Assembly: GCF_032854445.1 (NCBI RefSeq)
Contig: NC_088301.1
Coordinates: 6,866,044 to 6,930,043, forward strand
Direction: 5' to 3'
DNA from: Liolophura sinensis
Lineage: Eukaryota; Mollusca; Polyplacophora; Chitonida; Chitonidae
Length of the DNA stretch: 64,000 bases
Below the pieces are notes generated by a model. The model made no database searches and was not told the DNA's origin. It saw nothing but the letters and a program-made list of their open reading frames with translations. The position numbers and the translations under genes are program-made. The first letter of the stretch is position 1, and the number at the start of each line of letters is the position of its first letter. This document shows positions 12,059 to 25,000 of the stretch, piece by piece.

Positions 12059-13023
12059 GTTGACCATGTGTATTAGTTATGACCTTATTCTATGTAAGAA
12101 CGATATTTTGTGCGATTTTTAAATTTTAACTGCATTTTGTTTATTTTATCTGGTTTTAAAGTGTCTGATTTATTCTGATCTTGGATGTTATCAATCTCAA
12201 GTCGAAAGACAACTAGGCGTTTCCAAGTTTTGAGATGTTTCTCCACGACTGAAATACATGTGTTGCCATTATGGCGTTAAATCTTAATCAAGCATGTATT
12301 CATGCCATTCTAATTCGCAGAGAAATATAAGCTTATGTCGAAATGTTCACTATATTTATTAGTGATGAAAATACATTGTCTGCAATATAAAACCTCGCGT
12401 CATGGTGTTTCTGGTTAATTGTTCAGGACAATTACAGGTAAATCAATACCTTGTCTGATAAAAGGCCAGCGGCACAGCTAGCCCACCTGGCGTTGTGTTT
12501 AATCATGGTGCGTAACGCAATGAGGGTAACCCTGTACGCCATACAGATGTACGTGATTGAACCATGAGACATTATAGTTGGCCACTGCATGGGTCTTCGA
12601 ACGCCATATTGGTTAGAGGGTTTCTATGTATACAAACGGACCATCACAGTACATAGCCTATGCATCAAACACCTGTGTAGGACGAGACCTCTTTGGTGTC
12701 TGGATATAGAGGTAAGCTATTATCGATCATTTCTAAGAGGCTGTTCAGAGGCATAAATTTAGTTTTTTTAAAAAATATTTAAAGAATTAGACCTTCTAAA
12801 TCGAATGCACATGGAGAATATTGGAATAAGATATCACCCCAACGACGAACTCCTTTCATGCAGCTAAACGTGCAGTTTAACTAATGATGACTTGTGAGAA
12901 AGTTGGTCAGTAACTTGCCAAATGTCGATGGTCCACTCCTGGCACTCCGGTTTCTTCCACTTTTAAACAACACTCAAATAAATAAGTAAATAATATCAAA
13001 TAAATATCTGGATTTTCGCTGTT

Positions 13024-13225
13024 CGCGTTGCAGCCGAGCTTGGTGACAGCACGGAGGTAGACTATCTATACACGGTCACAGGTTCGAATCCAGCATACCG
13101 CACGCTGGGCTGCAGCTGAGGAGGTTTTTTAGGTTACTGGCTATACTAGTGGTTTACTTCGGACACTCCGGTTTCCTCCTACCATAATCCTGACTGCCAT
13201 TTCTCAAGTATTAGTCGGTTCAAAT
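13024..13225 (+). mobile_element. Degenerate tRNA-derived SINE (family D-like)
   Basis: A tRNA-like head (B box 'GGTTCGAATCC' near 13081) is followed by the shared body 'GGACACTCCGGTTTCCTCCT' and a Meta-like 'CATAATCCTGACTGCCAT'. The A-box side is degraded. Confidence 0.6.
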
Positions 13226-13254
13226 AAAATATATGACGGATAAAGATTGTATGA

Positions 13255-13900
13255 TCGTATACAGGCACCACAGTATACAAAGAAAGCTAATGGCACGTCC
13301 CTATAAGTCAGCTAGTAGCCTAGAGTTGTCCTACGGTATACAAACACAATTAATGATACGTTCCTATTAGTCGGCTTGCGTCATGATCTTGCCTTACAGT
13401 ATACTGACACAATTAATGACACGTTCCTATTAGTCAGCTTGTAGCCTAGGAATGACACGTTCATAAATCGGCTTGCGTCATGATCTTGCCTTACAGTATA
13501 CTGACACAATTAATGACACGTTCCTATTAGTCAGCTTGTAGCCTAGGAATGAGACGTTCGTAAGTCGGCTTGCGTCATGATCTTGCCTTACAGTATACTG
13601 ACACAATTAATGACACGTTCCTATTAGTCAGCTTGTATAGAATAAAGTTGCCCCATACTATACAAACATTATTAATGACAAGTTCCTATAAGTCAGTTTG
13701 CAGTCTAGAGTTGCCTTACAGTACACAAACACAACTAATTGGACGTTCCTATAAGTCAGCTTGTCCCACACTATACAAACACAATTAATGACACGTTTCT
13801 ATAAACCAGCTTGTGTCCAAAAGTTGTCTTACAGTATTCACATTTATACGAGTATGGCACCTTCCTATAAGCCAGCTTGTAACCTAGAGCTATCTCACAA
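13255..13900 (+). repeat. Complex tandem repeat, about 60-bp and 118-bp units
   Basis: The motif 'ACACAATTAATGACACGTTC' followed by 'CTATTAGTCAGCTTGTAGCC' recurs about ten times. Longer composite units, with 'GGCTTGCGTCATGATCTTGC', repeat three times in the middle (13375-13600), giving a higher-order structure. It encodes nothing recognisable. Confidence 0.85.
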
Positions 13901-13946
13901 TACACATGCCACACGACTTAGAATACAACATTATTGATCTCTCTTC

Positions 13947-14067
13947 TATGGAAGCCGGATAAGGCTTCATTTTACCACCGTGCTATCGGCGGGCGATGGC
14001 ACAATGATGTGAACCGATGGCACAATGGCACGAAGCAACGGTACGATGCTAGCATCCGGCTTCCATA
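13947..14067. mobile_element. Small foldback/MITE element, copy 1
   Basis: Ends in inverted TATGGAAGCCGGAT / ATCCGGCTTCCATA, 121 bp overall. A second element with the same termini is at 25925-26064. The outermost TA could be the duplicated target site. It has no coding capacity. Confidence 0.75.
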
Positions 14068-15494
14068 TTCCCCCTGCATAGGGTATGGCATGTTAGCTCT
14101 CGAGAAAGTCGAGCTGCACATATAGTCTGTACCTGCATGAGGCCGTGACATTAGGTGCTTTACTTCCATTTGGATATGTGTGATTACTTTCATTTAAAAT
14201 GTAGCCTTTATACATATTTCAAGACGTTGTGCCTACTAAATCAAATATTGACGTGGTTAAGACCTTACCGACAAACCTTTCACAATATCGACCTTCTTGA
14301 GGAAATCACATACTGGCGAAATGGGGTTCTCCCTTTCTCTACAGAGGAAGCAAAATCTTATGACTTGGATTCCTATATCAGAAATCTGCATATCTGTATT
14401 CGCCATATACCATTGTTTACACTAGGCATAGCACAAGAATAAAAATCTCAAAACGAAAATACTCTACACATATGAAACGACGAGTTTAGACACTATCATA
14501 GTTTTTACTGCTGTTCAGTAAAGATTCAGTCAGAATGTCAGTAGAGTACAAAAGTTCTACATGTATTAGTCCGTATCGGTACCATTATTGTTTCATATAC
14601 ATTCATTAATACAGATTTAGAAAGAATTTTATTGGTGCATGTCTCGTGTGGTAGCGCGCTGGGCTGCCGCTCTGGGGGGATCTGAGAACAGTTCCTGCTG
14701 TGACCCACAACCTAAGCCTCCAAGCATTACACCTGTAATACATTAGAACGTTTGATTAGTCATTTTTACAATCTCCTAAATCAAAAACCATTATGACCGA
14801 CAACGCACTCAGTGCTTTACCTGTTAGCACAGATCCCTATGTAGAGCCATGTTAGGTCAAAATGACCCCCTATCCTCTACTCGGATTGTACATGTAGGTC
14901 TATATACTCTTCCTTTACTGGGTTTAGATTTAACCGTCCATACTTATTGGCTGCCGTGTTTCAGATTTTCTGACCTCTAACTAGCTGCTGGCGGGCTCCC
15001 CTTATCCCTGAACAGAGCAATGAGTTGCTGTGGGTATAACACTGTCACTCCCGTGAAGGTGGGTTAAAAAGATCTAAATACCTGATGTACATTTTATTTT
15101 ACAATAGCGGTGGATTGCTTTTCAGTCGCTAGACACACGAAGAGCGAGTTCAAAACCGCGACCTTGGGCAGTGACTTGGTTCATTCCTCCGCTTTCACTC
15201 TTTGCATTGCCTTGTTACCAACAAGCCGCCAATGACGATTTGTGGCCTTTTGCGCAGTCTAAAATTTGTATTCTACCAAACTTGAATAATTGCTGTATAT
15301 GTCATTGCGTCACACGTATGTAGGAAAGTTCGTTTTTAACTTGCCAAAGGTTTGTAGTTTACCTCGGGCACACCTGTTTCCTACACCCTTAAAACTGAAA
15401 TCAATCGTATAAGTTAACAATGTTTCAACGTGACGTTAAACCACAATCAGTCAAAATTAATGTGGTAGTTGGCAAGAAACACTGCTTCCCCATA

Positions 15495-15727
15495 TTATAT
15501 TTATTTTATTATTTTTATGGTATACTTAAGAATATTTCACTTATGCGATATCAGCCAGCGTTATTGTGAGAGGAAAACGGACAGAGCCTGGGGGAAACCC
15601 ACAATCATCCACAGGTTGCTGACAGATCTTCCTACCTAAGACCGAAGAGGAAGTCCGCACGAATTGAATTCACAACCACAGCATTGGTTAGGAGCTCCTG
15701 CGCCAGTGTGCTGCGGAGCCCTCGGCT
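15495..15727 (-). mobile_element. MetaSINE-like element, near full length
   Basis: Runs from the AT-rich tail through 'AAGAATATTTCACTTATGCG', 'GGGGGAAACCCACAATCATC' and 'CAGGTTGCTGACAGATCTTC' to a degraded tRNA-like head near 15670-15727. The body matches the other copies at 16195 and 54256. Confidence 0.85.
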
Positions 15728-16052
15728 ATGGAGTTCGCACCCATGCAATAATATCATATATGAACATACATGTGTATACAGTATTTACAAGCTGTTAACA
15801 TCATGTACCCACCCATGTCGCTAGATATACTATATACTAGTAGTAGTGTCAAAACTGGAAGAAGCGTTATAATAGGCATGTTGATTTCTAACATAATGTT
15901 TCGAAAATAATGGTTACTAGTATTTAGAGACCAGCTTGAACAGACCGAATTAGCCTGAAAGCACAGTGTAGGAAGCATCATGTGTATATGTGGGGGACTA
16001 AAGCTGGTCAGATAATATAACATTTAATCATTGTCTTTGTTTTGTTTCCCAG

Positions 16053-19000
16053 TCTGATAATTCCAACGAAGAGCACAAAGATTTTGAAGGGCCACTCAAA
16101 AACCGCTACTGTCGCGATATTATATTTCTGCTGCTCTTTGTTGCATATCTTGGATTTATGGTAAGTGCCTGGTGGGACCTATAACAGATCGATTTATTTT
16201 ATTTATTTGATTTGTGTTTCACTTATAAGACGGCGGCCAGCATTATCGTGGAAGGAAACCGAGTAGAGCCCAGGGAAAACCCACGACCATCGGCAGGCTG
16301 CTGAAAGACTTTCCCACGTACAGCCGGAAATGAACCCAGCATGAGCTGGGCTTGAACTCACAGCGACCGCATTGGTGGGAAGCTCCTGGGTCATTGTACC
16401 GCGCTGGCAGATCAATTTATTATTATGTTCTCGATGAAAGCAGTTATGAGTTCATGAAGGAACAGAAATATTGAAAATATGTATAACCAACAGCCACTTT
16501 TGCATTCATGGGCTATTGGCTGTATTGAAAGAAAATAAGAAAAGAAAGAAAAAATGTACATCAGAAACAGCTTTTATATACTGCTTCTGTGAGATGGGTC
16601 TTGTTATAGGGGCTGTCAGACAATTTGTCTATACGGTCACACAAGTATTCTGTTACTTACATCGAATGAATGAATATATATGGCTTTACCGTTTCATATA
16701 TAATATCGCAGCCATATCGTCGCGATACACACATGGAATAGTCCAATGCATTTGTTTAGCCCCAGGCAGTACATGTCAGTGTGACAATTAAGGTCATGGA
16801 GTAATATGTACCGTGGATATTTAACCCAGTAATTGAGTGTACTTGTTCAGACACAAATCTCTGTGACTAAAGTCCCTGCCATTTGTGGAAATGAACTGTG
16901 CCGTGTTTCTGTTCAGATTTACACCACTGCCGTGGCGCTTCACAAAGGAGACGCCTTCCGGATTGTCTACGGGGTCGACAGCTGGGGAAACACGTGCGAC
17001 CGACCAAATGCCGTCATAGATGGCGCCAGGTATTCAGGACGAGATATGACTGGTCTGAAGTAAGTGTACCCCAATTCCTCGACCTTCACATACGATTTTG
17101 GAGGTAATTGTATCAGTCTACATTATTATTCACTTTAAGACAATTTCAGAAAAAATAATATGAAAATATGACCAAATTTATCAGATATTATTATTTCCTT
17201 GATATATTTTTGTCTGTATATACTCTTTACTTGTTTCAGATATTCATTTTACTTCAATCCAGCGATATTCAGTGGAAGTGGCAAGTCAGTCGTGATATGT
17301 ACTAACGCGTGTCCGGAAGTTAACATCACCAGCGTCGCCGATCTGCAAACGCTCGCCAACCAGGGTACAAAACTCTGCCGATATGACGTGGCCGTCAGTG
17401 CTTACCACAACGGACAGTCAGACGGTCTTGGCTCTTGTCCAAAACTACCATTGGAAGAAACGTAAGGTTGTATCAATGGTAGTGGATATTTATGGGAATT
17501 CTGAAATTTTGGGAACCATTTGGTACGAGCTACAATACAGATGGCAGGTGTAAGGATCTAGGTTAGACAGATTAAAGATTTCGTGGCTGATTATGCTCGG
17601 CCAATGACTGTATTTTGTATAGCATCTTTTCTTTCCTCACCAAACCAAAAGTTTTAAAATCTTTAACACTCCCCATTCATTTAAACTACTGAGAAACAAA
17701 TATAAAAAACATGATTTTTTGCTTTCCCGACCAAAACCAAACCAAGTGCATTTAAAGTCTTTTTAGCATTCCCAAGTCACTTATCAAAAGCACTTATGAC
17801 GCTTCGATCACTTCCAAACGAAACAAACTAAACAATGCCAGACCACACCAAAATCATTTAGAATTTTCGTGAAAGGAAACACGATCTGGACCATTGGTAC
17901 ACATAAGTTTTTAAAGATTATGGACGATGATAGACTTACTCATGACGTTTTAAGACAAGCATTTTCTTCTTGTCTGATTTCCTACTGACTATCAGGTTTC
18001 TTGCAGATAATGCCAGGTTGTCATGTTCCTTCTAGACAGTGTCTGATGTTTTGCCATGTTTCTTGTACGCATATCTGTTTTTTTTTCTGTTTACTCCCAT
18101 TTCTTCTAGACACTGCCTGCATTCCTTTTCAGCCTTCGGTCTGATGTTTCCTGTTAACACGAAACATGTTATTTGGTGTGCAAAAGTATTTCACGGCTTA
18201 ATGGAAATTTAATAATTCATCCGTTTTATGCATATAATGACTTTCTCACTCAGAGGGGAGGTTCTCCGGCGGTGTGTACCCAAGTCAAATGCTGATGCGT
18301 TGAACTCTATAAGCCAGTCCCTGACCAGTCTACTCAACACTATTGACACCAACTTCGCTGAGGTAAGCCCATTTCCTTGTCGCCTGTATAAATGGTAGAT
18401 CTGATACAGTTTACAAATCAAATGAGGATTTTCTGTCTTAATTTGTACACCTCTGAGTTAGTACTGATTAAATTATCAAAGACTTGCCCAAAAAGTATTT
18501 TTCCAGTTCCCGGCTGTGTTGTTTGTTACACTCCAACAATGCCAGAATGTATTCTGTTATTATAACACAACATTCTGTCACATTCAACATAATATCCTGT
18601 TAATCTAATAGAATCTTTACCTTGAATTAATAGAATATGTGTGTTACATTTAACAGAAAAATCTGCTACAATAGCTGATACATTTTAGCGTCACTCATGC
18701 AGGTGTCAACGGACGCAAGGAGCACCGATAGCAATGTGTAGCTCCATGTTTAAATTGCAAGGTGGATTAATGGGCTGTATCTTGGTACAACAAATAGTTT
18801 CTAGGTAAACTTCCCCAAAGCTATTTGACTTTCTTTCAGATTTTTAACCGTGTTTGTCTTCGGAACATTTTGAAACCAGATAAATTACATGAAACAATCT
18901 CTGACAAACTCCCTTATTACAATTTTAATTGTAATACATTTTCAGGCTTTCACAATTATGTGAAAGTACTTTGGAAAATATGGTCTAATTAGCCCATCTA

Positions 19001-22000
19001 AGAAATTTACAATTGTGCCATATCTGGGTTTGGAAAAAAGTAATATCCACAATGGAACGTTTTTTTCTTTCACCCCAAACTGCATCTTTGTGAGATCTAA
19101 GCATGTAATTATATACTATGTAACTAGACATGTAATACAGAAAATTTGATATCATACACAGACGACCTTATGATATTATGAAATATGACCTGTTAAGCCT
19201 ACCTAACAGTTTGAACACTTTTTATCTGCACTTTTTCTTTTTCGGAAGGCCTAAGTAAAAACATTCTTAAAAAATTGGTACGGTCTTACATTGTCCTTCT
19301 GATGACACTTCTTTTTTTTCCCACCCTTTAATGTGGTGGCGGGTATGGGTTTTTTTGATACACGTAGATTTACTTTGGAAAGTTTTTAAAATTAAATTTG
19401 TGTTTTCAGAAATGTGTGAACGACCTGGAAAGAACCTGGAGAGAGATAATCTACTTGTGTTTGATTGCCTTCGGTAAGAGTGCATCTGTATGTAAAGGCA
19501 AGCGTGCATCTGTATGTAAAGGCAAATGTGCATCTGTATGTAAGGGTAATTGTGCATCTGTAGGTAAAGGTAAGTGTGCATCTGTATGTAAAAGTAAGTG
19601 TGCATCTGTATGTAAAAGTAAGTGTGTATCTGTATGTAAAGGTAAGTGTGCATCTGTATGTTAAGGTAAGTGTGCATCTGTATGTAAAGGTAAGTGTGCA
19701 TCAGTATGTAAAGGTATGTGTGCATCTGTATGTAAAGGTAAGTGTGCATCTGTATGTAAAGGTAAGCGTGCATCTGTATGTAAAGGTAAGTGTGCATCTG
19801 TATGTAAAGGTAAGCGTGCATCTGTATGTAAAGGTAAGTGTTCATCTGTATGTAAAGATAAGTGTGCATCTGTATGTAAAGTTAAGCGTGCACCTGTATG
19901 TAAAGGTAAGTGTTCATCTGTATGTAAAGGTAAGTGTGCATCTGTAGGTAAAGGTAAATGTGCATCTGTATGTAAAGGTAAGTGTTCATCTGTATGTAAA
20001 GATAAGTGTGCATCTGTATGTTAAGATAAGTGTGCATCTGTATGTAAAGGTAAGTGTGCATCAGTATGTTAAGGTAAGTGTGCATCTGTATGTAAATGTA
20101 AGCGTGTATCTGTATGTAAAGGTAAGTGTTCATCTGTATGTAAAGGTAAGTGTGCATCAGTAAGTAAAGGTAAGTGTGCATCAGTAAGTAAAGGTAAGTG
20201 TGCATCTGTATGTAAAGGTAAGTGTGCATCTGTATGTAAAGGTAAGTGGGTATCTGTATGTAAAGGTAAATGTGAATCTGTATGTAAAGGTGAGCGTGCA
20301 TCTGTATGTAAAGGTAAGTGTTCATCTGTATGTAAAGGTAAATGTGCATCTGTATGCTAAGGTAAGTGTATGTACAGAATTCCTCTATAAGATATCTCAG
20401 GATACCCTCATTTATCACATAAAATAATGCTTATGTACAGTGTGACCTGTCAGAAATGTTTGGGAACTATTTTGGATGGGGGTCTGCAAAGAGTTGTTCA
20501 GTATGAAATTCACAGTAGACAACAATGGAGTAAAATGAGATAAAAAGCTTTATGAGCTTAGAAAGTTCCCGAACGAAAGAGATATAACTTAAACCTCCGG
20601 AACACGGCGATACTGGTGCTCGACAAAGTATAATGTCAAGTTGCCTAACATTTTTGAAAAGTCACAAGATAAAACAAGCCAACACTTGGTTTATCTTTAG
20701 AGACAAAAATGTTCGATCTCATACCTCCCCTATTTATCGTTTTCTCTTCCTCAATCACTGTAAATAGCATGGCCGATCAAAAATGCTGGCACCTTTCCCG
20801 CCATTCAGCCTTACAACAATGATCATCGCTGGCCCATACAGAAGCCTATTTGTGTCACGGTAGAAAAACAATTTGGGAGTAAAAAAGTCGACAATTTCGG
20901 GGATTTGAATTCGCGGCTCTTGATTTTAAATCTAGCTTTCTGTCACATGAGCGTGGGCGAATTTTCTTTTTACAACGCTGGATTTAGACTCAAGAGATGC
21001 GAGTTCAAATCCCCGATGTTACCAGCATCGTATATCCTCCAACCATTAAATGATGAGACAACATATTTCAGTCGCAAACAATACATGCAAAATGGCTTAG
21101 AGTCATCATACTTTATTTTTCAAAGTGATTTCACTGAATTAGATGTGAAATATAATGACCGTATATCGAACAAATAGGTTTTGCGAATCGAGATGGTCTT
21201 AAAACATTATGCCATTCACACACGTTACGCTGCGTAGTCTTTACTCTTTGTCTACATGAAAGGGCAGTTGGTGGTATTAATCTAGTACCTCAGATATCAT
21301 TGTAACATCGTTTAAAACTATTTAGACTACAACTCGTGCTGTTCAAACTTCTGAATCGATAAGTCAAACCTAGATCCGTCATGTTTTATATTTCAACCTC
21401 TGGCAACGCAATACGGAAAATATGTCCCACGTTAAAGACCGTGGTTAATAGCTAATATAAGAAGATGCTTTAGTACAAAGACTATCGCCCATATCCCGAT
21501 ATGTCTTGACTTTCGTTGTTTCGTAAATACATGTATCTTTATCAAGCCTGTATATCACGAGAATGCGTCTAGGGTGGAACTATCTATGTCTGAAGGTTCC
21601 AACAGACAATGTGATATTCAACATTCTTTGTCATTTGCCTGAGCAAATTATAATAATTCTCAAATGCTCCTCACTTTCTTAAATTAAAAAAAAGTCTTCA
21701 TTTTTCGTTTTGAAATGCCTTCAAATTTCTTCAAATATATATCGCTATACAAGATATTAAACTGAATCTAATTCGAGTTTATTTTTGGGTTTTTTTTTTG
21801 TTTGTTTGTTTGTTTATTTCCTCGCTATTAGTAACTTTGGATTTAAAAAAGCCCGTATTCCTGTACCCAGCTACATGATTTTCTGTTCACTGAGAGGAAA
21901 AAACTATGAAAGTAGCAAAAAGATGCCCATAATAACACATCCAAAATTCTCCACAGGCCTGGCCCTGGCTATGTTGATCTTTCTCCGGTTTTTCGCTGGA

Positions 22001-25000
22001 GTCATCATCTGGATAATGGTTATTGCTTTGGGTCTGGGATGTCTTATTGCCACAATATTTTGTTGGTAAGTATATAGTACAGGAATTTATTTATTTATTT
22101 ACTTGATAAGTGTTTACGCAGCACTCAAGAATGTTCCTCTTATACGACGGCGGCCAGCGTTATGGGTGGGTGGAAACCGGGCAGAGCCTAGGGGAAACCC
22201 ACGACCATCCGCAAGTTGCTGGTAGACCTACCAACGTACGCCCGGAGAGTGTACATCATATTTAAGAATATGTCACTGATATGCGACGGCCAGCAAACTT
22301 ATGAATAAGGGTAACGGATAGAAACGATAGGAAACCACGCTACCCCTAGTCCACAGGAAATTACCCTTCGAGTGGAAACCTCCCCACTCGATTGGAAACC
22401 ACCTCAGCCGACTGCAAACCACTCCAGTCCTTAACAAACTATCTCAGCCTTGAAAAAAACATCCGAGATATACCTGATGTGACGTAATGTTGCATACAAA
22501 CCAAAGGGGACTTAGCAGTCCACAAAGGCCAGTAGTGCTCTGTATGAACCCCTGGCATGCATGCTAATACATTTGACAAGTGTTTGTAAAACAGCGTTAT
22601 TTTACCCTAGGGAAGAGAAGTCCGTATTGCCCCCGGTAAACAGAAACTTGTCAAACAGGTCCACGATAGCCGCCGTCTTTTATTATTGTTAGAAAGTGTA
22701 AAGCCCCCTTTACACTTAGACGAATGTTTTGCCGAACCGTTACGAGCTGACGTCATAATGTAATGGTGTTTGCATTCGTGGTCTTTCGTATTGATTCGTG
22801 AGCGTTCGTAATGAAGTAGTGTTCCATTTTTCATGTTGGCTACAATTTACAATTACAAGTTTGAAAATTTCGTAACTGAATGTAAGTTCGTAATGATTCG
22901 TAAGTATTCGTAAAAGCTTCAGAAATATTTGCAAACCGTTGGTTGCATAAAGGTAACGTCATCATTCAGGGGCCGGTTTCATGAAGCTTACTTACCTACG
23001 TTTGCCCTTAAATACCATGACAACGTATGTTATAGAGATATAAAGTGCACTTATCCAAGAGCTACTTATTACAAAGTATGCTTCATGAAAAAGAATTGTG
23101 AAGCTTTCATTAGTAACCACATCTGAATAATTCCAAGCTCAACAGGCTATCAGGCATTACTGTATGCAAAAACCAGTCGTCCAGTAGGCTTTCAAACATT
23201 ATTGTATGGAATAATCAGTTTTTCAGTGGGTTTTTAGACATGACTGCATGCAATAACCAGTCGTTCAATGGGCTTTCAGGTACACCTACGCCGTGCTTAA
23301 TGCGTCAGTGAATGCCAAAACGTCCCCAACAACCGCGGAACAAGACGAAGTTCGGAACTGGTTGATTGGGGCTATTTGTGCCACAATCATCGCCGTAAGT
23401 GTAGTTACTGTATTTATAACCTACTGCGTTTTGTAGAGCTTATTTGCAAATACGCTGTATACCTCTGTAAATAAAACTAATTTAGTCTTAACCATGATGT
23501 AACCTACATTGTCACAAGCAAGTATTAAAATGTCAGCTTCTCCGTGGCCTAGCGGTTAGCGTTTTAGTATAGCACAATGACTCACCAGTGCGATCGTTGA
23601 GGGTTCAAGATAAGCTCGTCTTGGCTTCCTCTCCGGTCGAACGTGGGAAGGTATGTGAACAATCTGTGGATGGTCGTGGGTTTTCCATGGGCTCTGCCTG
23701 GTTTCATCCTGCCATAATGCTGGCTGCCGTCGTGTAAGTGAAATATGTTTGAGTCCATCGTAAAACACCAATGAAATAAATAAATAAATAACCTGCCAGG
23801 TAATAAATTGCTCAACTATAGTTATATGGAATAATCCAGGTGAGTGTGATGTCTTGTTTCATCTTTGGCAGGCTATCATACTGTTGGTGTTGCTCGTATT
23901 ACGGTCCAGAATTGCTCTGGTGAGTACACGTAACATGTGTGTGAAGACAGGTGTTGGCAGTTAGCGGTTAACTATTCGCAGTTCCAGAAGAGGAGCAGTT
24001 CTTAATTTTCTCACAAGCATTTTGATTTATCAAATATTTTGACATTTATCAAATATTCCACACACACTCTATAATTCCCGACGCCCAAGGAAACAAAGTT
24101 ATAAGCTACTATATAAATGACGACTGTATGGGAACAACATTACACTAATTACCCGTATGGAGTTATTGATATTTGCACCTTGTATTTTTCCGTCTTGATT
24201 TCTTGACTGATTTGTTCCAGGTTGTTCAGCTTTTTAAGGAAGCCGGAAAGGCGATCGGTAGTGTGCCCTTCATACTGGCGCAGCCCATCTGGGTAAATAT
24301 TTATTTATTTTTATTTCACTGGTGTTTAACGCCGTACTCATGGATATTTCACTTATACCACGGCGGCCAGTATTATCGTTGGGGGGAATATCTGTGTACG
24401 TCAGTCGCTGATAAAACCAAGTACCCAAGCCACAACATTTTGTATTTGAACTACTCGTTTCAATGTTAAACGCAGACATGCTACGTTTCATAACTTTTGG
24501 AGATGTATGAAATTTAGAGTAGCAGCACGTGTAAGCCAGTCCATAAAAAGTAATTCCAAGATTGTTGTGAGCGTACGAACAGGATAAATGCGTTTCAACT
24601 CTACTTCATATTAGATTAGTTTAATTTTTTGTTTTGTTTTCGTTTTGAGAATTCGAAATGAACGTGTACCATTTTTCTTTCAATCTAAACTGTTCTAGTT
24701 TCAGTTTCAAGAGTTTTCAGTTATATAAATCAGTGTAAGTTTCCAGAAGAGTTCTGAAGCTTAATTAACTATCAGTGGGGTTAAACCAATGGGGAACATG
24801 GCCCAGCTAAGGCAGGCAGTGCTGTTTTACATGTATTTTGTTATTTTCTGTAAAAACTGTGTCCTCGACGCAAAAAAACGCCCAGAGACTAAGTATGATA
24901 CGTTTTACACAGGCTGGAACCGACTAGTTTAGGTCGGAGATGTTCCCCAAAGTTGAAAGCAAATTTTTTCTTTCTTTCTTTTTTACTTTCTTTTCATTTT

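Noticed and set aside
15022-15035. ATGAGTTGCTGTGG followed by GTATAA as SLC44A1 start exon (MSCC)
   Set aside because: Wrong phase for the exon at 16053, a weak donor, and no supporting signal; the 5856 candidate is at least MGC-like.
19267-20427. Repeat-rich open frames on both strands (YLYIQMHT, ASVCKGKC, HLYVKVSV)
   Set aside because: A 24-bp repeat keeps frames open whenever a unit lacks a stop; these are shadows of the array.
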